A stretch of DNA of 40,165 nt from JAHCIE01 sp034431435 (GTDB lineage: Bacteria > Chloroflexota > Anaerolineae > Epilineales > JAHCIE01), in contig DAOUDG010000087.1 in NCBI GenBank assembly GCA_034431435.1, positions 1 to 40,165 of the forward strand. Reading direction: 5' to 3'. Positions 28,330 through 36,235 of this stretch are shown piece after piece (position 1 is the stretch's first letter; the number at the start of each line of letters is the position of its first letter). The translations under genes were made by a program, and so were the position numbers. The notes under the pieces were generated by a model. It was not told the DNA's origin. It ran no database searches and saw only the letters and a list, made by a program, of their open reading frames with translations.

Positions 28330-28593
28330 CTCAGGCCTTCTTGACTACGAGCCAGAAAATAATCGCTTGTCGCATACATAGACGCTGGACAGGCGCGCTG
28401 GGGTACGCGTTGGAGAGCCGGTTTTTCGATGAGATAGCTAGTCGGACGCTAGAGCGCGGCAGCCAGAGCGCCATCTGGCACAATAAGCGACGGGCGACTG
28501 CTACCGTGGGTAGGAACAGTCGGCCCGTTGTGAGGCTTGATGATAACTCAGAATGAGGTGTGAAGGGCGTGGGACCTCTCACCGCCGTCGTGT

Positions 28594-28610
28594 CTCGGCT
28601 AGTAGCCGAG
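28594..28610 (-). other. small hairpin at the end of the tail-anchored protein gene
   Basis: CTCGGCT (28594-28600) and AGCCGAG (28604-28610) pair with a 3-nt loop and overlap the stop codon. No U-tract follows. The rest of the gap to 28329 shows no gene or clear promoter. Confidence 0.4.
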
Positions 28611-28958
28611 CATCCGAGGCAGCAGGAGGGACAGCACGACCAGGCTGCCGAAGAGAATGACCGCCAGAATCAGGATGTGACGCAGGTCCTTGCGCACGTA
28701 GACCCATTCCTGCACCATCTCTTTGCGGGGGATGCGCGCGGGCGCGTCGGCGGTGGCGTCGACCGTGGTGCGGCTGGTGCGGCTAGTGCGGTTGGGCGCG
28801 GGGGCCGTTGGCGGGCGCGCTACCGGGGCGCTGGATGCAGTGAGCGTCTGGGTCGCCGCGCCCGTGGTGGGCATCACCGCCGTCGACGTTGGAACTCGCG
28901 GGGCAGTCGGCGCGGTTGAGGCCTCCGCCTTCCGCTCGCGACGGGACTTCTTCGCCAT
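28599..28958 (-). CDS. small tail-anchored membrane protein of unknown function
   Basis: A 119-aa protein with three parts: a basic N-terminus (MAKKSRRERK), a Thr/Pro/Ala/Ser-rich disordered stretch (about 12-75), and a single C-terminal membrane helix (HILILAVILFGSLVVLSLLL, about 93-113) ending RMLGY. Such a layout suggests an N-in, tail-anchored protein with a cytosolic, possibly nucleic-acid-binding, head. ATG 28958 has GGAG 9 nt upstream; the frame extends 21 codons further, but the promoter -10 lies there. No family is recognised. It sits just downstream of murJ with its own strong promoter. Confidence 0.7.
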   Translation of the reverse strand: MAKKSRRERKAEASTAPTAPRVPTSTAVMPTTGAATQTLTASSAPVARPPTAPAPNRTSRTSRTTVDATADAPARIPRKEMVQEWVYVRKDLRHILILAVILFGSLVVLSLLLPRMLGY

Positions 28959-28992
28959 AGACAATGACTCCTTACACCGTGCAATCTGCGGA

Positions 28993-29021
28993 ATTATAGC
29001 CTGTTGGGGGGCTTCGGTCAA
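28993..29021 (-). promoter_or_regulatory. strong promoter of the tail-anchored protein gene
   Basis: Minus-strand TTGACC (29016-29021), a 17-nt spacer and a perfect TATAAT (28993-28998). The leader is about 28 nt and carries AAGGAG. Confidence 0.8.
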
Positions 29022-29028
29022 CTCTTGC

Positions 29029-30642
29029 TCAGGTCTGGCGGCGGCGGAGTCGCCCCACGGTCATGGCGGCCAGCAGCTGCGCCTCGTCAATCCTCATGCC
29101 CGCGACCATCACCCCGAATACGACGACACCCGCTCCCCCGGCCAGGACGAGCGTGGTCAGCGCGCCCCAAAACTCCGACAGATGGAGTGGCGCAAGCAGA
29201 GTCAACGCAGCCAGAATAGCGCCGCCCATCGCCAGGGACGCCACGCTGAGTTTCGCCAGGAGCGTGCCCAGACCCTGGCCGCGAATCGCGCCGAATCGCC
29301 GCTGCGCCAGGATTATCATGACGACAGCGTGCGCCGCCAGCTGCGCGGCATTGGCGGCCACCAGCGCGCTCACCCCATAGCTATCAACGAAGGGCAAGGC
29401 GATGGCGAAGTAAGCGGCCAGACCGACGAAGGCGACCAGGTTGGGCGTGAGCGTATCACCCCGCGCGTAGAAGGCATAGACCAGAGGCAGGTCGATGGCG
29501 GCAAAGGGCAGTCCGAGCATGTACAGGCGCAGGGCGTGCGCCGTCGCCAGCGTATCCTCCGGCGTGAACTTGCCGCGCTCGAACAGGGTGGCGACCACCG
29601 GCGTTGCCAGCAGGAAGAGGCCGACCGCCATCGGAATTACCAGCAGCAGCACGATGCGCAGGGCGAAGCCCAGGGTGCGGCGGAAGCCGGGCAGGTCGTT
29701 GACCTGACGCGCCAGGGCGGGCAGCGCGGCCATGCTGACCGCCGTCGACACAAGGCCCTGGGGGAACTGCTGGAGGGTCGTGGCGTAGCGCATCCAGGCG
29801 ATGGCAGACTCGTTGACGCCGGAGGCCAGGCGGCGGTCGACGATAGCGCCAATCTGGGCGGCAACGATGCCGAGCAGCATCGGCAGGTAGAGGAGGATGA
29901 TACGCCTCAGGGCCGGGTCGTGCAGGTCAGCCCGCACGCGCAGCGGCAAGTCGCGCAAGCCGGGCCACTGAAGCGCGACCTGGGCAATGGCTCCCAGCAC
30001 GAGGCCGATGGCGGCCCAGATGATGTTCTGGCCGCCACTGAGGACGATCGTCAGGACGAGAGTTGCGTTGTAGACGGCCACCACGAAGGCGGGCAGGGTG
30101 AAGCGACGCAGGGCGTACAGGATAGCCGTGGTCACGCCGGACAGGCCGAGGAAGATGGTCGCGGGCGCCATCAGGCGCAGCAGCCCGATCGTCGTTGCCA
30201 GGTATTCCGGTGGTAGATCGCCGCCGAGCAGGTATGCCACCTGGGGTGCGAAGATCATCAGCAGCGAGGCGAGCAAGGCCATTGCGATGAGGGTCAAGGT
30301 CAGCACGTCGCTGGCCACTCGTCCTAGTTCCTTTTTGCCGCGTTCCGCGTAGTCGCTGAACACCGGCACCAGGGCCGAACTGACCATGCCGCCGATGATC
30401 AGGTCGTAGAGCATCTGGGGCACGAAGCTGGCAATGGTGTACGCGCTGACCATACCGCCCGCGCCGAAGTAGCGCGTCAGCACCATCTCGCGAGCGAGGC
30501 CGAGGACGCGGCTGGCGACGTTACCCGTGCCGATAATGAGGGCGGCGCGCGCGATGCCCGCGTTGGACGACGGTGGCGGCGTCGCGACGGTGGTGGCGGC
30601 GTCAGTTGTCGGCGACAGCTGGGTATCGGTGGGCGTGGTCAC
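29029..30642 (-). CDS. murJ: lipid II flippase MurJ
   Basis: A 537-aa polytopic membrane protein of the MviN/MurJ family that moves lipid II across the cytoplasmic membrane for peptidoglycan synthesis. After a Thr/Pro-rich cytosolic head (about 1-28) come roughly 14 hydrophobic helices. Family motifs include SRVLGLAREMVLTRYFGAG, IGGMVSSALVPVFSDY, and FYARGDTLTP near the end of the seventh to eighth helix region. The N-terminal 28 residues are longer than in E. coli. GTG 30642 overlaps the stop of the upstream HldE2-type gene (GTGA), so the two are translationally coupled. Confidence 0.93.
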   Translation of the reverse strand: MTTPTDTQLSPTTDAATTVATPPPSSNAGIARAALIIGTGNVASRVLGLAREMVLTRYFGAGGMVSAYTIASFVPQMLYDLIIGGMVSSALVPVFSDYAERGKKELGRVASDVLTLTLIAMALLASLLMIFAPQVAYLLGGDLPPEYLATTIGLLRLMAPATIFLGLSGVTTAILYALRRFTLPAFVVAVYNATLVLTIVLSGGQNIIWAAIGLVLGAIAQVALQWPGLRDLPLRVRADLHDPALRRIILLYLPMLLGIVAAQIGAIVDRRLASGVNESAIAWMRYATTLQQFPQGLVSTAVSMAALPALARQVNDLPGFRRTLGFALRIVLLLVIPMAVGLFLLATPVVATLFERGKFTPEDTLATAHALRLYMLGLPFAAIDLPLVYAFYARGDTLTPNLVAFVGLAAYFAIALPFVDSYGVSALVAANAAQLAAHAVVMIILAQRRFGAIRGQGLGTLLAKLSVASLAMGGAILAALTLLAPLHLSEFWGALTTLVLAGGAGVVVFGVMVAGMRIDEAQLLAAMTVGRLRRRQT

Positions 30643-31124
30643 GCGAGCGTGTGGTGGGCGCGAATGGCGCGGATGATGTCGCTGGTCGAGCGACCGGGTA
30701 CGAAGGGGAGCAGGTGAATCTCGCCGCCGTAGGCGGCCACAACGGCAGCTTCGGGCAGGGGCTTGCCGCGGCCATAGTCACCCCCCTTGACGTACAGATC
30801 AGGCTCCAGGGCAGCGACGACCGTCGAGGCCGTGGTCTCGGAGAAGGGGACGACATAATCTACTGAGGCGAGAGCGGCCAGCATCTCGGCGCGTTCAACC
30901 AGAGGCAGAATGGGCCGCTCGGGGCCTTTCAGGGCGCGGACACTGGCGTCATCGTTGACGGCGACAAGGAGCACATCGCCCAGGGCGCGCGCCTGGCTCA
31001 GGTAGCGCGTGTGGCCGACGTGCAGAATATCGAACACGCCGTTAGTCAAAACAAGACGGCGGCCGGCGGTGCGTTGGCGCGCCCGCTCGGCGCGCATCTC
31101 GTCCAGGGTCAGGACTTGGCCCAT
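30639..31124 (-). CDS. rfaE2: HldE2-type D-glycero-beta-D-manno-heptose 1-phosphate adenylyltransferase
   Basis: A 161-aa cytidylyltransferase-like nucleotidyltransferase. In the ADP-heptose pathway it joins ATP and heptose 1-phosphate to make ADP-heptose. LTNGVFDILHVGHTRYL (about 26-42) holds the HxGH nucleotide-binding site, and the KGGDY and PFVPGRSTSDII motifs are those of the HldE C-terminal half. It stands as a separate gene; the matching kinase half is about 2.8 kb upstream on the same strand. ATG 31124 has GGAG 8 nt upstream. Its stop overlaps murJ. Close relatives in this family act on glycerol phosphate or ethanolamine phosphate; the KGGDY motif and kinase neighbour favour heptose. 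Confidence 0.88.
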   Translation of the reverse strand: MGQVLTLDEMRAERARQRTAGRRLVLTNGVFDILHVGHTRYLSQARALGDVLLVAVNDDASVRALKGPERPILPLVERAEMLAALASVDYVVPFSETTASTVVAALEPDLYVKGGDYGRGKPLPEAAVVAAYGGEIHLLPFVPGRSTSDIIRAIRAHHTLA

Positions 31125-31144
31125 GCTTCAGTCTCCGACCACGA

Positions 31145-31173
31145 ATTGTAGCGCGGGAGCAGGCGCCCGGCAA
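31145..31173 (-). promoter_or_regulatory. promoter of the rfaE2-murJ operon
   Basis: Minus-strand TTGCCG (31168-31173), a 17-nt spacer and TACAAT (31145-31150). The leader is about 14-20 nt and contains GGAG. Confidence 0.7.
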
Positions 31174-31184
31174 GCCACGCACAA

Positions 31185-31221
31185 GGGCTGCCGCCTACGA
31201 CCAGGTCGCGGACGACAGCCC
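31185..31221 (-). terminator. hairpin after the secreted repeat protein gene
   Basis: GGGCTG (31185-31190) and CAGCCC (31216-31221) pair, with additional imperfect pairing inside. There is no U-run. It lies 18 nt after the stop and just before the rfaE2 promoter. Confidence 0.4.
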
Positions 31222-31238
31222 CTGCACCGGGCATGGGA

Positions 31239-33782
31239 CTAGCGATAGGTGACGCGCAGGATCGGCTTGCCCGCTACGGCGTTGCCGCTATTCCAGTCGA
31301 AGATCGACCGGTAGCCGGCGTTGGGATCGTTGGCCCAGACGCGCAGCGAGACACGGTTGGTGGACGCAAGCCGGGCCTGAAGTTGCGCCAGACCCACGTC
31401 GGTGAAGCGGAACGTGTTCGTGACGCCCACGCCCACCTCAGACGAGGCAAAGAGGGGCGTCAGGGGTGAAAGACTGGGGGCCTGGGCCAGGGACGTGTAG
31501 GTGCTCGCGCGCCACGTGGCGTCAACGCTGCTGTCGAGCAGCGTCATCGCCCAACGCATCGTCGGCACGGTGTCAAGGTAGACGGCGTTGCGCCCAGTCA
31601 GGACGACCTCAGCGCTCTCGATGCGGGCATCATCTGGCAGGCTTGACACATCGAACTGGATGCCGCCGAGCCAGCGGATGGGCCGCCAGGGTTTCATGTC
31701 ACTGCCAACGAACAGATCCTCAGAACTGAAGTAGTTGGTGTGGGGGTCGTTACTCACGACATAACCCGACACATTGCGCGGCGGCGTCAATTCCCGAACA
31801 GTCAAGGTGGGCGTCGCGGTGGCTGTCGGCGTGGGTGTGAGGGTGGGCGTCGCGGTGGCCGTGGCCGTTGGCGTGGGTGTGAGGGTGGGTGTCGCGGTGG
31901 CCGTGGCCGTTGGCGTGGGTGTGAGAGTGGGCGTCGCGGTCGCCGTTTCGGTCGGCGTGGGGCCAGGCGTGATTGTCTCGGTCGCCGTCGCTGTTGGGCC
32001 AGGCGTGTCAGTGGGCGACGGCGTGTTGGTCGCTGTTGGGCCAGGCGTGTCAGTAGGCGACGGCGTGTTGGTCGCCGTCGGGGCGGGCGTATCGGTGGGT
32101 AGCGGCGTGTTGGTCGCCGTCGGGGCAGGTGTGTCAGTGGGTAGCGGCGTATTGGTTGCCGTTGCCGTGGGGCTGGGCGTGGGGCTGGGCGGCGGTGTGC
32201 TTGTCGCGGTCGCCGTGGCTGTGGGGGTCGGCGTTGCTGTCGCGGGCGGTGTAATCATCGCGACTGCCACATAGGTGCGGGACAGGTCGGCGCCGCCTTG
32301 ATTGCTGCGCTCGAAGACCACGGCGGCCAACCGGGCGCGTGGCGCGCCAACAGCGGAGATGACCCCCGATCCGCGCCAGCCCATGCCCAGGTATCTCAAC
32401 CCGGCCAGGTCGAAGACGGCCACGCCGTTGGCGGGCGCGACATCACGCTCGGTATCCAGGAATCGGCCATCTTCGTCATACAGGGCCAGCGCGACCTCGA
32501 CATCGGTCGTGGGATCAGTGTTGCGCACGAAGACCTGTGACCGCAAGGTCACGATATCGTCGACGCCTTCGCGCAGCAGGCGCGGGGCGCCCAGCCGCGA
32601 CGCGGTATCCTCCAGCGCGATACCTGAGTAGCCCTCATACTGCTCCAGGCCGGTATTGGTAAGGATAGCCATCGGCGCGCCGTCGTCTACATCGGCCGAG
32701 CCGAGGAAGTCAGGGGCGGCGCTCACGTCCCCGATGGGGATCGTGCGCGACGACGATGGGCACACGCGCTGCGAAAGACTCGCACTGGCCGGTGAACCGT
32801 CACGGTAGAAGATGCGCTCGGTGATGAGGGCCTCTTCCACGGCGCTGGCGTTCTGTACTTTCAGGCTGGTCAGCCACGGCGTCGCGCTGGCCACGGTGTT
32901 GAGCAAGGCGGGCAGCACGTAGCGGACCGGAGCAGGCGCGTAGGGTAGCGCGGTGTACGTGAACATTTGACGGTCTGCGGTGGCGGTGACGTCGACGGCC
33001 ACCGCGAGGGGTTGTGTCGATTCCAGGGATGCGCTGCCGAAAAAGATGGGGAGGCCAGCCTGCGCCGGCGTGACGCGCGCCGCGCCGCCGGGTGGGATGA
33101 TCACGTCCAGCGTCCCCGCCGTGGCGGGGCAGTCCTGGGTATCCTGGAAGCTCTCAGGGGTGAAGCGGATGTGTACCTCCGCGCATGTGTCACCCGTGTT
33201 CTGGACGCTGAGCGTCGTCTGTGACTGGGACAGACCCGCCCGCACCTGGGGCGCCGAGTAGGCGTAACGCTCCCGCACCGGGTTGTACGCGCGGGGGTCG
33301 GGCGCGAGGCCGGTGTAGGCGCTGGCGGCGATGCGTGCGGGGGCTGCGCCGCTCGTCACCTGACGAGCCACCACCGCCCCGAGCGGTGTGGCGGCTGGCA
33401 GTCCGCCAGCGGCAGGGCACTCGCTGTAAGCCATGATGTAGCCTGAGTAGTGGCCGGCCGGCACGGACGACAGGTCAGCCATCACGCTCTGACCCGGCAC
33501 GACCTGGCCGAGGCATACCTGGACGGGGGCTATGATAGGGGCCTCGGCGACACACTCGAGGCTCGGCTGGGAGAACAGTTCCAGCACGACAAAGGTGGCG
33601 GTCGAACCGAGATTCTGGACGCTGATCTGGGATGACCCGGCAGGATCGACATCGACGGCTGGGAGAGCGATGCGGGGGGCGGCGACGGTCGAGGCAAGCG
33701 CCGCTCCATTGGCTGCCTGAGCCGCGCCGAGGAGCAGAGCCAGCAGGCCAACCAGCGCCAGGAGTTTAGGCCATCTCCGCAT
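31239..33782 (-). CDS. large secreted protein with Thr/Pro repeat linker and C-terminal beta domain
   Basis: An 847-aa exported protein. A signal peptide (about 1-28) is followed by repeated Ig-like beta segments (about 30-505), several opening 'SVQNLGST', 'SVQNTGDT' and 'KVQNASAV', which suggest three or more similar modules. Residues about 509-660 are a Thr/Pro/Ala linker built from 14-residue repeats. The end (about 665-847) is a beta domain of DNRLRE/CBM96-like character: GIQFDVSSLPDDARIESAEV, TLLDSSVDATWRASTY, GVTNTFRFTDVG, RSIFDWNSG and PILRVTYR. A related domain ends the 38030 gene. ATG 33782 has AGGAGG 5 nt upstream. It sits between the two halves of the heptose pathway. I infer a surface adhesin or glycan-binding stalk. 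Confidence 0.8.
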   Translation of the reverse strand: MRRWPKLLALVGLLALLLGAAQAANGAALASTVAAPRIALPAVDVDPAGSSQISVQNLGSTATFVVLELFSQPSLECVAEAPIIAPVQVCLGQVVPGQSVMADLSSVPAGHYSGYIMAYSECPAAGGLPAATPLGAVVARQVTSGAAPARIAASAYTGLAPDPRAYNPVRERYAYSAPQVRAGLSQSQTTLSVQNTGDTCAEVHIRFTPESFQDTQDCPATAGTLDVIIPPGGAARVTPAQAGLPIFFGSASLESTQPLAVAVDVTATADRQMFTYTALPYAPAPVRYVLPALLNTVASATPWLTSLKVQNASAVEEALITERIFYRDGSPASASLSQRVCPSSSRTIPIGDVSAAPDFLGSADVDDGAPMAILTNTGLEQYEGYSGIALEDTASRLGAPRLLREGVDDIVTLRSQVFVRNTDPTTDVEVALALYDEDGRFLDTERDVAPANGVAVFDLAGLRYLGMGWRGSGVISAVGAPRARLAAVVFERSNQGGADLSRTYVAVAMITPPATATPTPTATATATSTPPPSPTPSPTATATNTPLPTDTPAPTATNTPLPTDTPAPTATNTPSPTDTPGPTATNTPSPTDTPGPTATATETITPGPTPTETATATPTLTPTPTATATATPTLTPTPTATATATPTLTPTPTATATPTLTVRELTPPRNVSGYVVSNDPHTNYFSSEDLFVGSDMKPWRPIRWLGGIQFDVSSLPDDARIESAEVVLTGRNAVYLDTVPTMRWAMTLLDSSVDATWRASTYTSLAQAPSLSPLTPLFASSEVGVGVTNTFRFTDVGLAQLQARLASTNRVSLRVWANDPNAGYRSIFDWNSGNAVAGKPILRVTYR
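31806..31944. repeat. tandem repeat encoding TPTLTPTPTATATA units
   Basis: Units of about 42 bp (31842-31883, 31884-31925) with a 36-bp unit before (31806-31841) and a diverged partial copy after. They encode the membrane- or surface-proximal part of the Thr/Pro linker. Confidence 0.8.
31989..32156. repeat. four 42-bp tandem repeats encoding TNTPxPTDTPxPTA
   Basis: Copies at 31989-32030, 32031-32072, 32073-32114 and 32115-32156. Copies 1 and 2 nearly match each other, as do 3 and 4, so growth by doubling is likely. Confidence 0.88.
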
Positions 33783-33875
33783 GTCAACCTCCTACTGAGC
33801 GCGGGACGCGCGGCGAATCAGCGGCGGATGCAATCTGTCTATACAGGAGACGAACGAGCAGGGGGTAGAGATATG

Positions 33876-33912
33876 GGCGCTAGCCGCAATCTCCGGGGTT
33901 GCGGCTAGCGCC
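33876..33912 (-). terminator. 14-bp hairpin at the end of the sugar kinase gene
   Basis: GGCGCTAGCCGCAA (33876-33889) and TTGCGGCTAGCGCC (33899-33912) pair perfectly around a 9-nt loop. The kinase stop codon lies inside the right arm. There is no U-run on the minus strand. Confidence 0.65.
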
Positions 33913-34894
33913 AGTTCTCCACCGCCCACCGCAATTCGTCTGGCGTGGGGACGGCGTTGCCCACCTTACGCACCACCAGACCGGCGGCGTAGTTGGATAG
34001 AATACCCGCGGCGCGCGGCGATGCGCCGCTGGCCAGGGCCAGGGTGAGGACGGCCACCTGAGTGTCACCCGCACCCGTCACGTCGTACACGTCGCTGCGA
34101 TTGACGGCGGGAAGCAGTGCGTACTGGTCATCCCAGCCCAGCGATAGGCCCTCTTCGGCGCGGCCAATGGCGACGATTCTTGCCCCCAGGTCGCGGACGA
34201 GACGGCGGGTCGCCTGCTCGAAGGCCGCATTGCTGTCGAGGGCCGTACCCAGACTGGCCTCGGCGTCGCGCGCACCCGCGCGGATGAAATCATAGCCCCG
34301 ATACTTGGGCAGCTCGCCCTGAGAGTCGACGGCGATGAGCTTGCCGTGTTGCTGCCCCAGGCGGCGGCAGGCATCGATGACGGCCGGCGTCGCGGTGCCC
34401 GTCTTGTAATCGGAGACCAGGATAGCGTCAGCCTGGCGAGCCAATATCTCCAACTGGGCGATGAGGGCCTGTTCGATGGCAGGGGCGGGCGCGGCGCGCG
34501 TGAGACGGTCGAGCCGGGCAACTTGCTGCGGGAAGACCAGTGTCCCCTCGGCCATGACCCGCGTCTTGAGCGTCGTCATCCGTTTAGGATCGACCGCCAG
34601 CGCATCGCCGACACCAATATCGGCCAGCCGGGCGCGGAGTTCGTTGGCCGTCTCGTCGGGGCCGACCAGCCCGACGACGTGGACGGTCGCGCCCAGGGCA
34701 GCCGCGTTGTGGGCCGGATTGGCGCTGCCGCCCGCCAGAGTGAAGCGGCGCACGTACTCCAACACCGGGATGGGAGCCTCGCGCGACACTCGCTCGACCT
34801 TGCCGACGAGATACTCATCGAGAAACACGTCGCCGACGACGACGAGCCGCACGTGCGCAAGGCGGGGGATAATGGCGAGCAACTCGTCACGCAT
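33905..34894 (-). CDS. rfaE1: HldE1-type D-glycero-beta-D-manno-heptose 7-phosphate kinase (PfkB family)
   Basis: A 329-aa PfkB/ribokinase-family kinase. It phosphorylates heptose 7-phosphate at C1 in ADP-heptose synthesis. GDVFLDEYLVGKVERVSREAPIPVL near residue 20 and GGSANPAHNAAALGA match the HldE N-terminal half; DVTGAGDT (about 268-275) holds the catalytic Asp and anion hole. The separate adenylyltransferase half (rfaE2) is nearby, whereas in many proteobacteria both are fused. The start overlaps the GT9 stop by 8 nt, so translation is coupled. Another PfkB sugar kinase specificity is possible, but the EAPIPVLEY motif and context argue for heptose. Confidence 0.87.
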   Translation of the reverse strand: MRDELLAIIPRLAHVRLVVVGDVFLDEYLVGKVERVSREAPIPVLEYVRRFTLAGGSANPAHNAAALGATVHVVGLVGPDETANELRARLADIGVGDALAVDPKRMTTLKTRVMAEGTLVFPQQVARLDRLTRAAPAPAIEQALIAQLEILARQADAILVSDYKTGTATPAVIDACRRLGQQHGKLIAVDSQGELPKYRGYDFIRAGARDAEASLGTALDSNAAFEQATRRLVRDLGARIVAIGRAEEGLSLGWDDQYALLPAVNRSDVYDVTGAGDTQVAVLTLALASGASPRAAGILSNYAAGLVVRKVGNAVPTPDELRWAVENWR

Positions 34895-36050
34895 ACGGCA
34901 TCCTCGTAGGTTGACCTATCGGCGGGGCCTGCGCCAGGCGATGCAGCGTCGCCTCGAGCGCCAGGCGCGGTGGCAGCAGCCCCAGGCATTCGCGCGTGGC
35001 GCAGCCCTGCGGCGCGCCCAGGTGGTGGCCACGATAGAAGCATGGCTGGCAGCCCAGGCCCAGCCGAACCAGGGTATGGCGGGACGTGGACGGCGGCGCG
35101 TCGGAGCGGGGCGGCCACGACTGGGGCGGCTGGCCGGCATCCCACGGCCCGTAGGCTTCGGCGTTAGACGGGCCGAAGACGGCGACCACCGGCGTGCCCA
35201 CGGCCGCCGCGATGTGCATCGGCCCGCCGTCGTTGGTGAGTACGACATCCATCCGCGCCAGCGCCGCGCCGAGGGTGGCGAGGTCGCCCTGATTGGTCAG
35301 GTCCAGGTCGGGCCTGCCCCGCATGGCGCGGACGACATCGCCCGTCTGGTCGCTGTCGCGGCCGACGAGAATGACGCGCACCCCCCGTCCGCGCAGCGCG
35401 TCGGCGACGGCGGCGAAGGCCTGAGGCGGCCAACGCCGCGCCAGGCTGTACTGGCCCGAGCCTGGAAACAGGGCGACGCGCGGCCCGTCAGCCAGCGGAG
35501 CGAGCAGGCTCTCGGCTGCCGCGTGGGCGTTCGCGCTGATGGGAAAGTCCAATGTCAGGTCGGTGGGTGGGGCGTCGAGCCGCATCGCCAGCCGCAAGGC
35601 ATACTCGGCCTCGTGGAGCGCGCCGAAGCCCGCGTCTGTCACGCGCTCGGTCAGCGCCCAACCGCGACCATTGTCCAGCCCGGCGCGGCGCGGCGCGGCG
35701 GTGGCAGCCAGCAAGGCATTGAGCTTTACCACACCCCAGCCGGTCGTAAAGTGATGGAAGAGAACGACGGCGTCGTACTCCCGCGCTCGCAGGTTCCGGG
35801 CAAAGTCACTGAGCCGCCGGGCCGCCGACAGCCGGGCGGCGTCGCCGGGCCGATCATAGCCCACCTTCTCGAAGCGCAGCACCTCATCGACCAGGGCCGA
35901 GTCGCGGAGGGCCTGCGCCCCGTTGGCCGTCGTCAGGTATTCCAGGCGAGCGGCGGGGTAGCGTGCGCGCAGGGCGCGGAGGGCGGGCGTCGTCAGCAGC
36001 ACGTCTCCGATGTCGGCGAGCTTGACGGCGAGGATGCGCGACAGGGGCAT
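34887..36050 (-). CDS. GT9-family glycosyltransferase (ADP-heptose transferase-like)
   Basis: A 387-aa GT9 enzyme, cytosolic or peripheral to the membrane. It opens LSRILAVKLADIGDVLLTTPALRALRARYP, the family start, and has the GPRVALFPGSGQYSLARRWPPQ and VVLTNDGGPMHIAAAVGTPVVAVFGPSN motifs that bind the ADP-sugar. CQPC ... CATREC near the C-terminus is the cysteine cluster typical of this family. It likely uses the ADP-heptose made by the neighbours; the acceptor is unknown because a typical LPS inner core is not expected in Chloroflexota. ATG 36050 has no Shine-Dalgarno and a -10 box 7 nt upstream. It leads the operon with rfaE1. Confidence 0.88.
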   Translation of the reverse strand: MPLSRILAVKLADIGDVLLTTPALRALRARYPAARLEYLTTANGAQALRDSALVDEVLRFEKVGYDRPGDAARLSAARRLSDFARNLRAREYDAVVLFHHFTTGWGVVKLNALLAATAAPRRAGLDNGRGWALTERVTDAGFGALHEAEYALRLAMRLDAPPTDLTLDFPISANAHAAAESLLAPLADGPRVALFPGSGQYSLARRWPPQAFAAVADALRGRGVRVILVGRDSDQTGDVVRAMRGRPDLDLTNQGDLATLGAALARMDVVLTNDGGPMHIAAAVGTPVVAVFGPSNAEAYGPWDAGQPPQSWPPRSDAPPSTSRHTLVRLGLGCQPCFYRGHHLGAPQGCATRECLGLLPPRLALEATLHRLAQAPPIGQPTRMPYA

Positions 36051-36057
36051 GGCGGCA

Positions 36058-36086
36058 AGTGTACCCGGCTTTGCGGCGGCGGGCAA
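36058..36086 (-). promoter_or_regulatory. candidate leaderless promoter of the GT9-rfaE1 operon
   Basis: Minus-strand TTGCCC (36081-36086), a 17-nt spacer and TACACT (36058-36063), then 7 nt to ATG 36050. The TACACTTGC plus ATG arrangement matches the one at 5278. Confidence 0.6.
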
Positions 36087-36105
36087 CTTGGCGACGGTGG
36101 TGCGG

Positions 36106-36134
36106 TTGACAACCGCATGACCCGCGTGTATAAC
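36106..36134 (+). promoter_or_regulatory. promoter of the acyl-CoA synthetase gene
   Basis: TTGACA (36106-36111), a 17-nt spacer and TATAAC (36129-36134). It is divergent from the GT9 promoter, whose -35 ends 20 nt away, giving a compact two-way control region. The leader is about 95 nt. Confidence 0.8.
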
Positions 36135-36235
36135 CCTGGCACACGCCTGCCCTACGCGACAACCCTCGACTCGTGCTCAAACACACGCTCGCCCCGGCGC
36201 AACCGGGCGACTCAACCGATGTGAGGAGGATTGCC

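Noticed and set aside
28723..30216. Long plus-strand open frame opposite murJ
   Set aside because: Gln/His/Arg-rich shadow with no domain; murJ on the other strand is unmistakable.
31806..32156. CRISPR-like array
   Set aside because: The repeats are contiguous 42-bp coding units without spacers and lie in frame within a secreted protein.
33790..33875. Promoter for the 31239 secreted-protein gene from a TATAGA on the minus strand near 33837
   Set aside because: No recognisable -35 box at the right distance, so it is left uncalled.
34461..36224. Long plus-strand open frame of 587 codons opposite the GT9 and kinase genes
   Set aside because: Antisense shadow of rfaE1 and GT9, which carry clear family motifs.
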